Below are positions 35,908-44,455 of a DNA stretch of 64,000 nt, in pieces (positions within the stretch are counted from its first letter, which is position 1; the number at the start of each line of letters is the position of its first letter). The position numbers were made by a program, and so were the translations under genes. The notes under the pieces were generated by a model. It saw nothing but the letters and a program-made list of their open reading frames with translations. It had not been told where the DNA came from and ran no database searches. The DNA lies in contig NZ_ML974128.1 of assembly GCF_004765815.2 (NCBI RefSeq), positions 248,001-312,000 on the forward strand. Reading direction: 5' to 3'. The DNA is from Halorussus salinus (lineage in GTDB: Archaea; Halobacteriota; Halobacteria; Halobacteriales; Haladaptataceae).

Positions 35908-36222
35908 ATGACGCACTGCTACAATTGCGGTCACTCCGGTACGTTCGTACTGCTCGCCCAGTTCGCGCTCGCGGTTCCCGACGCCGAGGAGGCTACGGGA
36001 ACTCCCGACGCTCGGACCGACGCCTCGGACCTCGAATCCGACGCTATGGACCACTCCGACACCTCGGACTCTCCCGACTCGGACGACTCCACTGCGGACC
36101 AGCGACTCCCCTCCTCGGGCGACTGCTCGCTGGCGGTCCAGTGTCCGACCTGCGACAGCACCGATGTCGGCGTCGCGGCCAGCGACCTGCTGGCGCGCTA
36201 CGGGTCGAGTACCACGTCGTAG
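35908..36222 (+). CDS. Small zinc-ribbon-like protein
   Basis: 104 residues from the ATG at 35908 (MTHCYNCGHSGTFVLLAQFA). An N-terminal CYNC knuckle and a C-terminal CPTC knuckle, plus one extra Cys, would make one zinc ribbon around a long acidic Asp/Ser loop (about 28-75). Its function is unknown; such ribbons often bind RNA or protein. The end overlaps the convergent gene at 36198 by 25 bp. Confidence 0.7.
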   Translation: MTHCYNCGHSGTFVLLAQFALAVPDAEEATGTPDARTDASDLESDAMDHSDTSDSPDSDDSTADQRLPSSGDCSLAVQCPTCDSTDVGVAASDLLARYGSSTTS

Positions 36223-36731
36223 CGGTCTTCGACCGTCACGCACTCTTCGTCCGTCGTCCCGCAATCGTCGTTCGTGCATTCGCGGTCGCTCCTCGTCGGT
36301 TCGCGGTCGCTCCTCGTCGGTTCGTAGTCGTTCGTCCAGACGACGAGCCGCGCGTCCGCGTCGCGGGCGGCCTCGGCGAGTCGTCGTTCGAGCATCGCGG
36401 CGGTGCCCCGGCCCCACCACGCCCGAATCTGGTCGCGCCCGCAGAGCCACGCCGCCCGCGAGTCGTGTTCGCCGAGGAGTCCCGCCGCGCGGTCGGCGGC
36501 CGCGCGAGGGTTCCGGCCGTCGAACTCTCTGGCCGTCCGACCCTCGGCGGTCTCGCCCGTCACGAACAGCGGTCCCGGACCGTCGTCCACGCCGACCGCC
36601 CTACTGACGCCCGGCGCGACCGCCACGGTCTCCGGCGGCCGAGGAGGGGCGGCGGCTCCTCGGACGAGCGCGGTCCGTGCGCCGGTTTCGTCCAGCCGCA
36701 TTCGGAGTTGGTCTATCGATTGGGTAGTCAT
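36198..36731 (-). CDS. Hypothetical haloarchaeal protein
   Basis: 177 residues. An N-terminal Ala/Arg-rich helix-like part, GVDDGPGPLFVTGETAEGRTAREF and WLCGRDQIRAWWGRGTAAMLERRLAEAA look folded. The C-terminal 40 residues contain a duplicated TRSDREP unit (two 21-bp DNA repeats at 36280-36321) and three Cys. It is not recognised. It overlaps the zinc-ribbon gene tail to tail, so transcription of one may interfere with the other. Confidence 0.6.
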   Translation of the reverse strand: MTTQSIDQLRMRLDETGARTALVRGAAAPPRPPETVAVAPGVSRAVGVDDGPGPLFVTGETAEGRTAREFDGRNPRAAADRAAGLLGEHDSRAAWLCGRDQIRAWWGRGTAAMLERRLAEAARDADARLVVWTNDYEPTRSDREPTRSDRECTNDDCGTTDEECVTVEDRYDVVLDP

Positions 36732-36833
36732 AATTGACTATAAATCTAAAAAATTGGTTAATTTATAATAGTGTCGGTAGTGGATAATCCGTCCGTGAAT
36801 CGAAACGCGCCGAGTCAGTTTCAGTAGATAGAA

Positions 36834-36840
36834 TTATAAA
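36834..36840 (+). promoter_or_regulatory. TATA box of the CHAT protease gene
   Basis: TTATAAA is centred 29 nt before the ATG at 36866, in an AT-rich gap (36732-36865). This predicts a leaderless transcript. Confidence 0.5.
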
Positions 36841-36865
36841 TTCGGACGGGTACGGTTCGGAGTGA

Positions 36866-38962
36866 ATGAGGTTCGACCCACTCGACGACCGCCCCGGAAT
36901 CCGCATCTTCGACCCGATAGAGACCGTCCGGTTCGAGTTGTACACGCCGGTCGCCGTCGAGTTGGAACCGGTCACGACCGAAGGGTTCTACTTTCCGATA
37001 GACGACGCCGTCGAGTTCCGGGCCGCGGCAGTCGAGATACCGAAACTCGTCTCTACCGTCGTTCGGCGTCAGGACGGCCAGATGATAGCCGACGCGACCG
37101 CGAGCGAAATCCAGCGATTCGGCGACGGCGACTACCTCATCGAACTCCAGAGTACGCCGATGAAAGTGTATCTCACTGTCTCGGGGTCGATGCGGGTCGT
37201 CCCCGGCGACGAGTCGGTGACGGTGAAGTTCGGTGAGGCGCGCTCGGTCAGAGTCGGCGCGCGCTCGTTCCACGAGCAACCGGTCGGGACGGTGACGGTC
37301 ACCGACGACGTGGCGGACGTGATGGATGCGGTGTCGCTGTTCGGGTCCGCGCTCAAGACGACTTCCTGCGAACGGTCGTTTCCGACGCTCCGTGGCTATC
37401 CGCCACGCATCGAGCGCGGCGATTCGTTCGCGGTCTCGGGCGACGTGGCGGTGCCGGACACCGGCGTCGAACTCGTCGTACCGCCAGAACGCGAACAGGT
37501 CTATCTGGCGTCGTCGCTGGCGTACTACCTCGGTGCCGAGGTCGTCGCGGGGCGGTCCCCGCGGCTCGTGGCGGGCGACTTCGAGTACTCGCTGGACGGG
37601 CCGGGCGGCTACGAGGCCACGGTCAACCGCGTCCTCAAGCAGGTGTTCTTCCTCGACTGCCTGACGCGGACGGAAGGCTACTACCCCGTGGACCTCCACG
37701 AGCGCCAGCAGGTCGAACCCTCGGTGGACCTCGATTTCGCGGCGCTGTACGACGCGCCGCTCGCCGCGCAGGTGTCCGAGTACCTCGCGGTCCCGTTCGA
37801 GGTACTGGAACCGCATCTCCTCGACTGGCATCTGACGACCGACATCGTGCCGGAGGCCGAGAACGTGGCCGCGCTCCCGCACTTCGCGCACGAACTCTCG
37901 CTGTTGCGGACGCCGGACAACCGAGACCTCAAGTCGCCCGAACCGACGATGGAGGAGATAGACGAGTTCACGCGCTCGGCGGTCGCGGCGGGCGATTTCA
38001 CGCGGAGCGCGACCGACCTCTCCCGGAGTACGGGCGACAGCGACGACTGGGGCGACGACGAGATGTTTCAACTCGAACCGGTCGAGACGGTCGAACACGC
38101 GTGGGTCGGCGACGGCTACCCAATCAACGCGAACAAGGTGACGGTAGAGTCCCTTCACCGCGAAGCGACGCGGACACCGCCCGAGGAGTCCGACATCGAG
38201 GTCCACGTCGTCTGTAACGACCCGCGGATGGCCGAGGAGAACGTCGTTCGAGAATTTTATGGGAAACGTGACTTCGTGAACTACGACGTGTCGTTCCACC
38301 AAAAGTTGACGGTGGCCGAATTTGCGGGCCTCCTCGAATCCTCGGGAGATTTTCTACATTACGTCGGTCACGTAGACGAGGAGGGTTTTCGCTGTCGTGA
38401 CGGCTATCTCGATGCCGAATCGCTCGATTCGGTGGGCATCGAAGCCTTCGTTTTGAACGCTTGCCAGTCCTACGAGCAGGGTGCAATACTGGTGGAAAAG
38501 GGCAGTCGGGGTGGTGTGGTCACGCTCGCGGAGGTCGTTCACTCTGCCGCAACGGTAGTCGGACGAGCGATGGCGAGGTTATTAAACTCCGGATTTACAC
38601 TTCGGTCGGCGTTGAGTATTGCCAAGAAGGAAGTTGAGGTAGCGATAGAGTACGTGACACTTGGCGCTGGTGGGTTGACGCTGTGTCAAGGAGAAAGCGG
38701 AGTTCCGTTGAAATACCAGATTCAACCAGATGGAGACGAGTATCTGGTCAGCCAGTATTCGTATCTGAGTCCCTCCTACCGTCTTGGGTCTCTGACGCGA
38801 TCCGTTGTTGAAGGTCCAAACCGGTATCTTTCTTCTGGATTGATAGGGACATTTCGGATGACTGCAAGCGAGTTAGAATCGTTCTTAGACGCAGAACTTG
38901 TACCAATAGAGGTAGCAGGTAAATTACGCTGGAGCCACGATATTTCTCTCTCGGAAGTTTAG
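36866..38962 (+). CDS. CHAT-domain (caspase-like) protease
   Basis: 698 residues. The C-terminal part is a CHAT peptidase: IEVHVVCNDPRMAEENVV, the His motif FLHYVGHVDEEG (His498 and His502) and the Cys motif FVLNACQSYEQGAILVEKGSRGGVVTL (Cys543), followed by SGFTLRSALSIAK. The N-terminal 430 residues are beta-rich, with no recognised domain, and may sense a partner. A Ser/Thr/Asp linker is at about 380-405. GC content drops from about codon 455 onward. CHAT proteases act in defence and cell-death systems, e.g. gasdermin activation or type III-E CRISPR. A convergent 44-codon membrane microprotein gene ends 4 bp away. Confidence 0.85.
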   Translation: MRFDPLDDRPGIRIFDPIETVRFELYTPVAVELEPVTTEGFYFPIDDAVEFRAAAVEIPKLVSTVVRRQDGQMIADATASEIQRFGDGDYLIELQSTPMKVYLTVSGSMRVVPGDESVTVKFGEARSVRVGARSFHEQPVGTVTVTDDVADVMDAVSLFGSALKTTSCERSFPTLRGYPPRIERGDSFAVSGDVAVPDTGVELVVPPEREQVYLASSLAYYLGAEVVAGRSPRLVAGDFEYSLDGPGGYEATVNRVLKQVFFLDCLTRTEGYYPVDLHERQQVEPSVDLDFAALYDAPLAAQVSEYLAVPFEVLEPHLLDWHLTTDIVPEAENVAALPHFAHELSLLRTPDNRDLKSPEPTMEEIDEFTRSAVAAGDFTRSATDLSRSTGDSDDWGDDEMFQLEPVETVEHAWVGDGYPINANKVTVESLHREATRTPPEESDIEVHVVCNDPRMAEENVVREFYGKRDFVNYDVSFHQKLTVAEFAGLLESSGDFLHYVGHVDEEGFRCRDGYLDAESLDSVGIEAFVLNACQSYEQGAILVEKGSRGGVVTLAEVVHSAATVVGRAMARLLNSGFTLRSALSIAKKEVEVAIEYVTLGAGGLTLCQGESGVPLKYQIQPDGDEYLVSQYSYLSPSYRLGSLTRSVVEGPNRYLSSGLIGTFRMTASELESFLDAELVPIEVAGKLRWSHDISLSEV

Positions 38963-38966
38963 GAGA

Positions 38967-39101
38967 TTATGGTCCCGGTGTTGAACTTGCTCCATTCCCC
39001 GCAACGCTTCCGGCCTGCGCCAAGACCATGCCAGCAGTAAAGAGGTAGCCAATGAGCCGCGGATGCTGTTCGAGTTGTGCGAGTATCCTTTGATTCGACA
39101 T
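38967..39101 (-). CDS. 44-residue membrane microprotein (DUF7503-like)
   Basis: ATG at 39099-39101, stop TAA at 38967-38969. The protein starts MSNQRILAQLEQHPRLIG, continues with one hydrophobic helix (YLFTAGMVLAQAG) and ends in a small-residue tail with TPGP. A TATA-like box on the minus strand (39125-39134) is correctly spaced for a leaderless message. From memory this matches a haloarchaeal family of tiny proteins (DUF7503) with an 'HPR-G-LFT ... QAG ... GP' pattern. It ends 4 bp from the CHAT gene, tail to tail. The function is unknown; a membrane target or effector of the CHAT protease is an inference. Confidence 0.7.
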   Translation of the reverse strand: MSNQRILAQLEQHPRLIGYLFTAGMVLAQAGSVAGNGASSTPGP

Positions 39102-39330
39102 GCAAGTATAGTATCGAGTCGTTGTAAAGTATATTTTTCTAAATTGTTCTAACTATGAAATATAGTATGAAAGGCCGGAGGGGCGGGGAATGTTGAATTT
39201 GAGAGGCGTTTACAGTTATATTAGCTAATTTCCCGGAATTACCGCTATCTGTCTTTCGTCCAGTTTCGGTGGTCAGGCGATTCGTTATTCGTCGGAGAGT
39301 ATTATCTATCTGACTCTAAATTCCGGAAAT

Positions 39331-39339
39331 TTTATTATA
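39331..39339 (+). promoter_or_regulatory. TATA box of the DUF7504-like gene
   Basis: TTTATTATA is centred 28 nt upstream of the ATG at 39363, in a 260-bp AT-rich gap (39102-39362) that contains no other gene I can support. Leaderless transcript likely. Confidence 0.5.
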
Positions 39340-39362
39340 GTCAACTACGACAAAATGAATAC

Positions 39363-40052
39363 ATGACCAGCGAACTTCGCTTTCGCGGGAGTGGAGCGAA
39401 CCCGCGGTTCTCGAAGTGGCTCGCCAATCTCAAGCAGACGGGGAGCAACATCCTCCTCACGGGCGAGGTCCCCGACGCGGTGTCCGCGCGCGCCTCCCGG
39501 TATCTCTTCGGGAGCGCCGACCGCCGGTTTCGAGTCCTCGCGCTGACCGACCAGACGATTCGGAACGCCGACACGCGTCTCCCCACCGACACGTCCCGAG
39601 ACGCCCCCGAGACGTGGGTCATCGACCAGCGCAGCGGCGAGCGGTCGGTCCCGGCCACCGCGCGAGGGTTCATGCCCGACTCGGATACGCTTCAGACCGA
39701 CGACGCCCAGCAACTCTGCGACGAGGTGCAGGCCGCCATCAGCTTCTACGCCGAGGAGACAGACGGTCTCGACCCGGCCGAGCTTCGCGTCGGCGTCGAT
39801 TCGCTGTTCCCGCTCGTCCGGGAGGACCGCGCGACGACCGAGCGGGTCCTGCGGACGCTCTGTGCGACGGTTCGGGGCGTGCAGGGGATGGCTCACTATC
39901 ACCTTCGGGTGCCCGACGACGACGACCTCGTGACCGAACTCGGGGACCTGTTCGACGCGCGCGTCGAACTTCGGAAGCGTCCGCGGCGCAACCCCGAGCA
40001 ACGCTGGCACGCCCTCGACATCGACGCCGTGACGCCGTGGATGGAACTGTAG
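39363..40052 (+). CDS. DUF7504-like protein (RecA-fold-like, degenerate)
   Basis: 229 residues. The start (LANLKQTGSNILLTGEVPDAVSARASRYLFGSADRRFRVLALTDQ) has the strand-loop-helix shape of a P-loop ATPase but no canonical GKT/S. The C-terminal half is alpha/beta (ELRVGVDSLFPLVRED ... MAHYHLRVPDDDDLVTELGDLFDARVELRKR). This resembles haloarchaeal DUF7504 proteins (memory-based). It could be a regulatory or sensor partner in the CHAT island. It is convergent with the winged-helix gene. Confidence 0.7.
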   Translation: MTSELRFRGSGANPRFSKWLANLKQTGSNILLTGEVPDAVSARASRYLFGSADRRFRVLALTDQTIRNADTRLPTDTSRDAPETWVIDQRSGERSVPATARGFMPDSDTLQTDDAQQLCDEVQAAISFYAEETDGLDPAELRVGVDSLFPLVREDRATTERVLRTLCATVRGVQGMAHYHLRVPDDDDLVTELGDLFDARVELRKRPRRNPEQRWHALDIDAVTPWMEL

Positions 40053-40140
40053 ACCGGCGACCTCGCTCCACTCCCACACACTGGTCTCTCGTTCTACTCC
40101 CGCACGCCGTTTTCTCGCCCTCCTCGTCTTCTCGACCGCT

Positions 40141-40491
40141 CTACTCCACGAACTGCTCGACGTTACCCTCCAGCAGGCTCCCCGAGTTCTCCAGTTGCGA
40201 CTGGAGCGCGTAGTGCAGTCGCCTCGCCCGCGCCGCCTGCTCGGTGTCAGCGAGCGTGTACCGGGGCGACGACCGACCGGTCTCCTCGGCGTCGCGTCGC
40301 TCCATCACGCCGAACTCCAAGAGAACGGACTTGTGGTCGCGGTGGAACCCCGACTGTGATACGTCCGAGAGGTCACAGAGTCGTGCGGCTGTCAGATGGT
40401 CGTCGCGACGCTCTACGAGTACGGCCACGAGTTTCGCCCGTACCTGTGAGCCGAGGACCTGTGACAGCGCCGGAACGAACTCCCTCGCCAT
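40141..40491 (-). CDS. Winged-helix transcription regulator
   Basis: 116 residues. Winged helix at about 5-95: QVRAKLVAVLVERRDDHLTAARLCDLSDVSQSGFHRDHKSVLLEFGVMERR, then a wing SPRYTLADTEQAARARRLHYALQSQLE. A MarR/PadR-like haloarchaeal regulator without a ligand domain. Divergent from the small gene at 40671; an AT-rich spacer between them (about 40515-40600) holds likely promoters for both. Confidence 0.78.
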   Translation of the reverse strand: MAREFVPALSQVLGSQVRAKLVAVLVERRDDHLTAARLCDLSDVSQSGFHRDHKSVLLEFGVMERRDAEETGRSSPRYTLADTEQAARARRLHYALQSQLENSGSLLEGNVEQFVE

Positions 40492-40670
40492 GTCTGCGAC
40501 TACGACTGACTGGCCTAAATATCTGGGTGAAATTATTCACCTTTCCATCCCCGAATAGTATATTTTCCGATAAGTATTTCCAAGAAATCGTTTTACACTC
40601 GTACGACGATGGAGAACCGTAGCAACCGACCGCGACTCGCGAGACGACCCTCCCAACCACTCGACCAACG

Positions 40671-40838
40671 ATGACAGCGAACGATTCCGACACCGACCAT
40701 CGCTCCGACACGAAAACGCCCCTTCTCCTCGACGGGGTAACGCCCGACGAGTTGACGAGTGGATTCCTCAGCGAAATCCACCACGCCGCCGAGAGCGAGG
40801 GACTGTCCGTAGAGAACATCTCGGTCGAGACGCGGTGA
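40671..40838 (+). CDS. 55-residue acidic small protein
   Basis: ATG at 40671, TGA at 40836-40838. The N-terminal 15 residues are polar and disordered (DSDTDHRSDTKT); the rest looks like a small folded unit, LLLDGVTPDELTSGFLSEIHHAAESEGLSVENISVETR. Codon bias fits haloarchaeal coding (GC at third positions). It lies between a winged-helix gene and two AbrB-like genes. Not recognised. Confidence 0.5.
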   Translation: MTANDSDTDHRSDTKTPLLLDGVTPDELTSGFLSEIHHAAESEGLSVENISVETR

Positions 40839-40877
40839 GCGCGTCGCGCTTCGGCCACCTCTGCCCCTTTCGTCGAT

Positions 40878-40892
40878 ATAGTCGAAATAGCT
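40878..40892 (+). promoter_or_regulatory. Duplicated promoter/operator motif, copy 1
   Basis: ATAGTCGAAATAGCT, ending 39 nt before the ATG of the first AbrB-like gene. The same 15 bases, with the same 39-nt spacing, precede the second gene (41146-41160). It may combine a BRE/TATA-like core with a binding site for the AbrB-like proteins themselves. Confidence 0.6.
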
Positions 40893-40931
40893 CGAAGTAC
40901 ATAAGAGAGTCGCTATAAGAAAAGTAGCGTT

Positions 40932-41105
40932 ATGGGCGACGATTCGGCGAAGATACTCGGAACGACGACAGTGACCCGGCGATGGCGCATCAGTCTCATC
41001 AAAGCGGCCCGCGAGGAGTTGGAGCAAACCGGCCCCGAAATCGAGGAGGGAGACCGATTGGTCTACAAGGTCTCGGACGGAAAAATCGTCATCGAATTGG
41101 CGTGA
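40932..41105 (+). CDS. AbrB/SpoVT-like small DNA-binding protein 1
   Basis: 57 residues, ATG at 40932, TGA at 41103-41105. It carries the swapped-hairpin AbrB core: [26 protein letters not shown], then [20 protein letters not shown]. Such proteins dimerise through this fold and bind DNA; many are antitoxins or transition-state regulators. No toxin gene is adjacent. The downstream paralogue shares about two thirds of its residues. Confidence 0.78.
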   Translation: MGDDSAKILGTTTVTRRWRISLIKAAREELEQTGPEIEEGDRLVYKVSDGKIVIELA

Positions 41106-41145
41106 AAACCGAAAAATAGTAGTCTAAAGAACCTTTTTAGGCAAG

Positions 41146-41160
41146 ATAGTCGAAATAGCT
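41146..41160 (+). promoter_or_regulatory. Duplicated promoter/operator motif, copy 2
   Basis: Identical to 40878-40892 (ATAGTCGAAATAGCT) and likewise ends 39 nt before the start codon, here the ATG at 41200. The flanks differ, so the motif itself appears to be under selection. Confidence 0.6.
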
Positions 41161-41199
41161 AAGAGTCCATAACAACAGCGATACCCAAGACGCCGGTAG

Positions 41200-41379
41200 A
41201 TGAGTTCAGAAGAATCCGACGAAAAGATACTCGGAACGACGACAGTGACCCAGCGATGGCGAATCAGTCTCATCAAAGCAGTCCGCGAGGAGTTCGCCGA
41301 GGACGGTCTCGACGTGGAAGAGGGCGACCGCCTCGTCTACAAACTCCGCGACGGACAGATCGTCGTCGAACCGGCCTGA
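41200..41379 (+). CDS. AbrB/SpoVT-like small DNA-binding protein 2
   Basis: 59 residues, ATG at 41200, TGA at 41377-41379. Same design as the gene at 40932: [23 protein letters not shown], then [21 protein letters not shown]. Tandem duplication including the promoter. The two could form homo- or heterodimers and control their own promoters. It is 104 bp upstream of gcvT, so an effect on the glycine cleavage genes is conceivable. Confidence 0.78.
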   Translation: MSSEESDEKILGTTTVTQRWRISLIKAVREEFAEDGLDVEEGDRLVYKLRDGQIVVEPA

Positions 41380-41483
41380 CCGCGCGGCGACGACGAAACT
41401 GAGCAGACGTTTACTCGCAGTCGAGTACCGTTCGTCCGTCCGGAAGACAAAGCATTACGTACCGGGCGGACGACCGTTCGGGT

Positions 41484-42575
41484 ATGACGCTTCGGAAGCC
41501 GCCGCTGCGCGACGTACACGACGCCGCGGGTGCGACGTTCACGGAGTTCGGCGGGTGGGACATGCCCGTCGAGTTCGACTCCATCAAGGCCGAACACCGC
41601 GCGGTCCGCGACGAGGCGGGCATCTTCGACGTGTCCCACATGGGCCAGATAGCGGTGTCCGGTCCCGACGCCGAGGGCCTGATGCAACGGCTCACGTCCA
41701 ACGACGTGAGCCAACTCGGCCGCGGGGACTCGCACTACTCGATGATTCTCGACGAGGAGGGCACCATCTTGGACGACACCGTCGTCTACCGACTCCCCGA
41801 GGACGACGACGCCGAGTACCTCTTCGTCCCCAACGCGGGCCACGACGAGCAGATGCACCGGCGGTGGACCGACCACCGCGACGAGTGGGGTCTCGACGCC
41901 ACCGTCGAGAACGTCACCGACGAGTACGCGATGTACGCGGTGCAGGGACCCGACGCCCCGAACCTCGTCTCGGACGCGGCGGACGACTCGGTCATCGACC
42001 TCTCGAAGTTCGAGGGGCGATACGCCGAGTTCGCCGGAGCAGACTGCTGGACCGCGCGCACGGGCTACACCGGCGAGGACGGCTTCGAGCTTATCGTCCC
42101 CGTCGAGTCCGCCGAAGCCGTCTGGGACCTGCTGGACTGCCAGCCCTGCGGACTGGGGTCGCGCGACACCCTCCGCATGGAGATGGGCTTTCTCCTCTCC
42201 GGGCAGGACTTCGACGCCGACGAGAACCCCCGCAACCCCTACGAGGCGGGCGTCGGGTGGACGGTCAAACTCGACACCGAGTTCGTCGGCCGGGACGCGC
42301 TCGAACAGGCCAGCGAGGAGGGCACCGACGACGAGTTCGTCGGCATCAAGCTCGTGGACCGGGGCGTCCCGCGCCACGGCTACGACGTGACCGACACCGA
42401 CGACCACGTTATCGGCGAGGTCACAAGCGGGACGATGAGTCCGACGCTGGGCGAACCCATCGCGCTGGGCTACGTGCCCAGCGACTTCGCGGACCCCGGC
42501 ACGGTGGTCCGCGTGGTGGTCCGCGGTCAATCGAAAAAGGCAAAGATAGCGAACACGCCGTTCTTGAACGACTAA
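41484..42575 (+). CDS. gcvT: Glycine cleavage system T protein (aminomethyltransferase)
   Basis: 363 residues. [24 protein letters not shown] at the start, [10 protein letters not shown], the folate-binding segment [18 protein letters not shown] and [11 protein letters not shown] are all typical. It transfers the C1 unit from the aminomethyl-lipoyl H protein to tetrahydrofolate (or the haloarchaeal folate), releasing ammonia. First gene of gcvT-gcvH-gcvPA-gcvPB, all on the plus strand. Confidence 0.95.
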   Translation: MTLRKPPLRDVHDAAGATFTEFGGWDMPVEFDSIKAEHRAVRDEAGIFDVSHMGQIAVSGPDAEGLMQRLTSNDVSQLGRGDSHYSMILDEEGTILDDTVVYRLPEDDDAEYLFVPNAGHDEQMHRRWTDHRDEWGLDATVENVTDEYAMYAVQGPDAPNLVSDAADDSVIDLSKFEGRYAEFAGADCWTARTGYTGEDGFELIVPVESAEAVWDLLDCQPCGLGSRDTLRMEMGFLLSGQDFDADENPRNPYEAGVGWTVKLDTEFVGRDALEQASEEGTDDEFVGIKLVDRGVPRHGYDVTDTDDHVIGEVTSGTMSPTLGEPIALGYVPSDFADPGTVVRVVVRGQSKKAKIANTPFLND

Positions 42576-42577
42576 CA

Positions 42578-42961
42578 ATGAGTTTCGAAGTTCCCGACGA
42601 CCGGAAGTATCTGGAATCGCACGAGTGGGTAGACGACGCCGCCGACACCGCACGCATCGGCATCTCGGACTTCGCGCAGGACGAACTCGGCGACGTGGTG
42701 TTCGTGGAGTTGCCCGACGAGGGCGACGACCTCGCGCAGAACGACGAGTTCGGCGTGGTGGAGTCCATCAAGGCGGTCTCGGACCTCTACTCGCCCGTCA
42801 ACGGCACCGTCACCGCGGTCAACGACGCGCTGGCCGACCAGCCGGAACTCGTCAACGAGGACCCCTTCGGCGAGGGCTGGATGCTGGAGGTCGAGTTGGC
42901 CGACGACAGCGGCTTGGACGACCTACTGAGCGCCGACGAGTACCGCGAGCAAATCGAGTAA
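42578..42961 (+). CDS. gcvH: Glycine cleavage system H protein
   Basis: 127 residues, 2 nt after gcvT. The lipoylated Lys is K65 in [14 protein letters not shown]. It shuttles the aminomethyl group between P, T and L proteins on a lipoyl arm. Complete and canonical; co-transcribed with gcvT. The L protein (dihydrolipoyl dehydrogenase) is not in this window. Confidence 0.95.
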   Translation: MSFEVPDDRKYLESHEWVDDAADTARIGISDFAQDELGDVVFVELPDEGDDLAQNDEFGVVESIKAVSDLYSPVNGTVTAVNDALADQPELVNEDPFGEGWMLEVELADDSGLDDLLSADEYREQIE

Positions 42962-43110
42962 CTCCTCGAAGAGTCCGCCTTCTTTCGTTCGGAACCCCAA
43001 GGCCGACAGCGACGGCAGTCGAGTTGTCTGACGCGCTTCTCTGAAAGGTAACCGGACAACGTGACCGAATACCCCTATCTTAAAACGGTACACTCCCTAG
43101 GCCCGACTAC

Positions 43111-44454
43111 ATGAGCGGACGACACGAGTCTGGGGACCGGGGAAGCCCGTACGCGCCTCACACCGCCGAGGAGACCGCCGCGATGCTCGACGCTGTGGGC
43201 GCGGACGACGTGAGTGAACTGTTCGACATACCCGACGAGGTCGCCTTCGACGGGGAGTTCGGCATCGAGGAGCGCACCGAGCGCGAGGCCGAGCGCCACG
43301 TCCGGGGCCTGCTCTCGCGCAACGACGACCTGACCGAGTTCCTCGGGCGGGGCCACTACGACCACTACGTGCCCTCGCTGGTGGACCACCTCTCGCTCCG
43401 GTCGGAGTTCCTGACCTCCTACACCCAGTACCAACCCGAAATCACGCAGGGGTTCCTGCAAGCCCTCTTCGAGTACCAGTCGATGCTGGTGGAGTTGACC
43501 GGCCTCGGCATCGTCAACGCCTCGATGTACGACCACGCGACCGCGCTGGCGGAGGCCGCCTTGCTGGCGGCGCGCGTCCGCTCGACCGACGGCGACCGCG
43601 TGCTGGTTCCCGACTACCTCCTCGCGAGTCGCCGTGACGTACTGGAGAACTACACCGACGGCGCGGGCCTCACCGTCGAGACGTTCGCCACCGACGACGG
43701 GAACGTCGATACGGACGCGCTCGCCGAGGCAATCGACGACGACGCCGTGATGGTGTACGCCGAGAACCCGACCACGCGGGGCACCGTCGAGGAGAACCTC
43801 ACCGAAATCGGCGACCTCGCGGACGACCACGACGCGCTGTTCTGTCTCGGCTCGGACCCCGTGGCGCTCTCGATTCTACAGGAACCCGCCGCAGTCGGTG
43901 CCGACGTGGTGGTCGGCGACGCCGCGACGCTCGGCCTGCCCACGGCCTACGGGATGGGCCTCGGACTGTTCGCCTGCCGAGGCGATTTCGTCCGGCAAGT
44001 ACCGGGCCGCCTCGTCGGCGCGAGCGAGGACGCCGCCGACAACCGCACCTACACGCTGACGCTCCAGACGCGCGAACAGCACATCCGCAAGGAGCGAGCG
44101 ACGAGCAACATCTGCACGAATCAGGCGTGGGTCGCGCTCCGGACCGCCATCCACGCGGCCTACCTCGGTCCTGACGGCCTCGTGGACCTCGCTAACGACT
44201 GCGTGCGACTCGCCGACGACCTCGCCGACCGACTGGACGACGTGACCGGCCTGCAGGCACCGGTCCACGACCGCCACCACTTCCGGGAGTTCGTCGCCCA
44301 CACCGACCAACCCGCGAAGGCGGTCACGGAGGACTTGGAAGCCGAGGAGTTCGCGGTCCACGCGGTCGGCGAACACGAAGTGCAGGTGTGTATCACCGAC
44401 AGCAACCAACACGCCGCGGACCAACTCGTCGCGGCGTTCGAGGAGGTGGCCTAA
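43111..44454 (+). CDS. gcvPA: Glycine dehydrogenase (decarboxylating) subunit 1
   Basis: 447 residues. [45 protein letters not shown] and [30 protein letters not shown] are hallmark segments of the split P-protein N-half. It forms an alpha2beta2 enzyme with GcvPB that decarboxylates glycine using PLP. A 149-bp gap after gcvH suggests a second promoter or an internal start. Its stop is 1 nt from the gcvPB start codon. Confidence 0.95.
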   Translation: MSGRHESGDRGSPYAPHTAEETAAMLDAVGADDVSELFDIPDEVAFDGEFGIEERTEREAERHVRGLLSRNDDLTEFLGRGHYDHYVPSLVDHLSLRSEFLTSYTQYQPEITQGFLQALFEYQSMLVELTGLGIVNASMYDHATALAEAALLAARVRSTDGDRVLVPDYLLASRRDVLENYTDGAGLTVETFATDDGNVDTDALAEAIDDDAVMVYAENPTTRGTVEENLTEIGDLADDHDALFCLGSDPVALSILQEPAAVGADVVVGDAATLGLPTAYGMGLGLFACRGDFVRQVPGRLVGASEDAADNRTYTLTLQTREQHIRKERATSNICTNQAWVALRTAIHAAYLGPDGLVDLANDCVRLADDLADRLDDVTGLQAPVHDRHHFREFVAHTDQPAKAVTEDLEAEEFAVHAVGEHEVQVCITDSNQHAADQLVAAFEEVA

Positions 44455-44455
44455 C

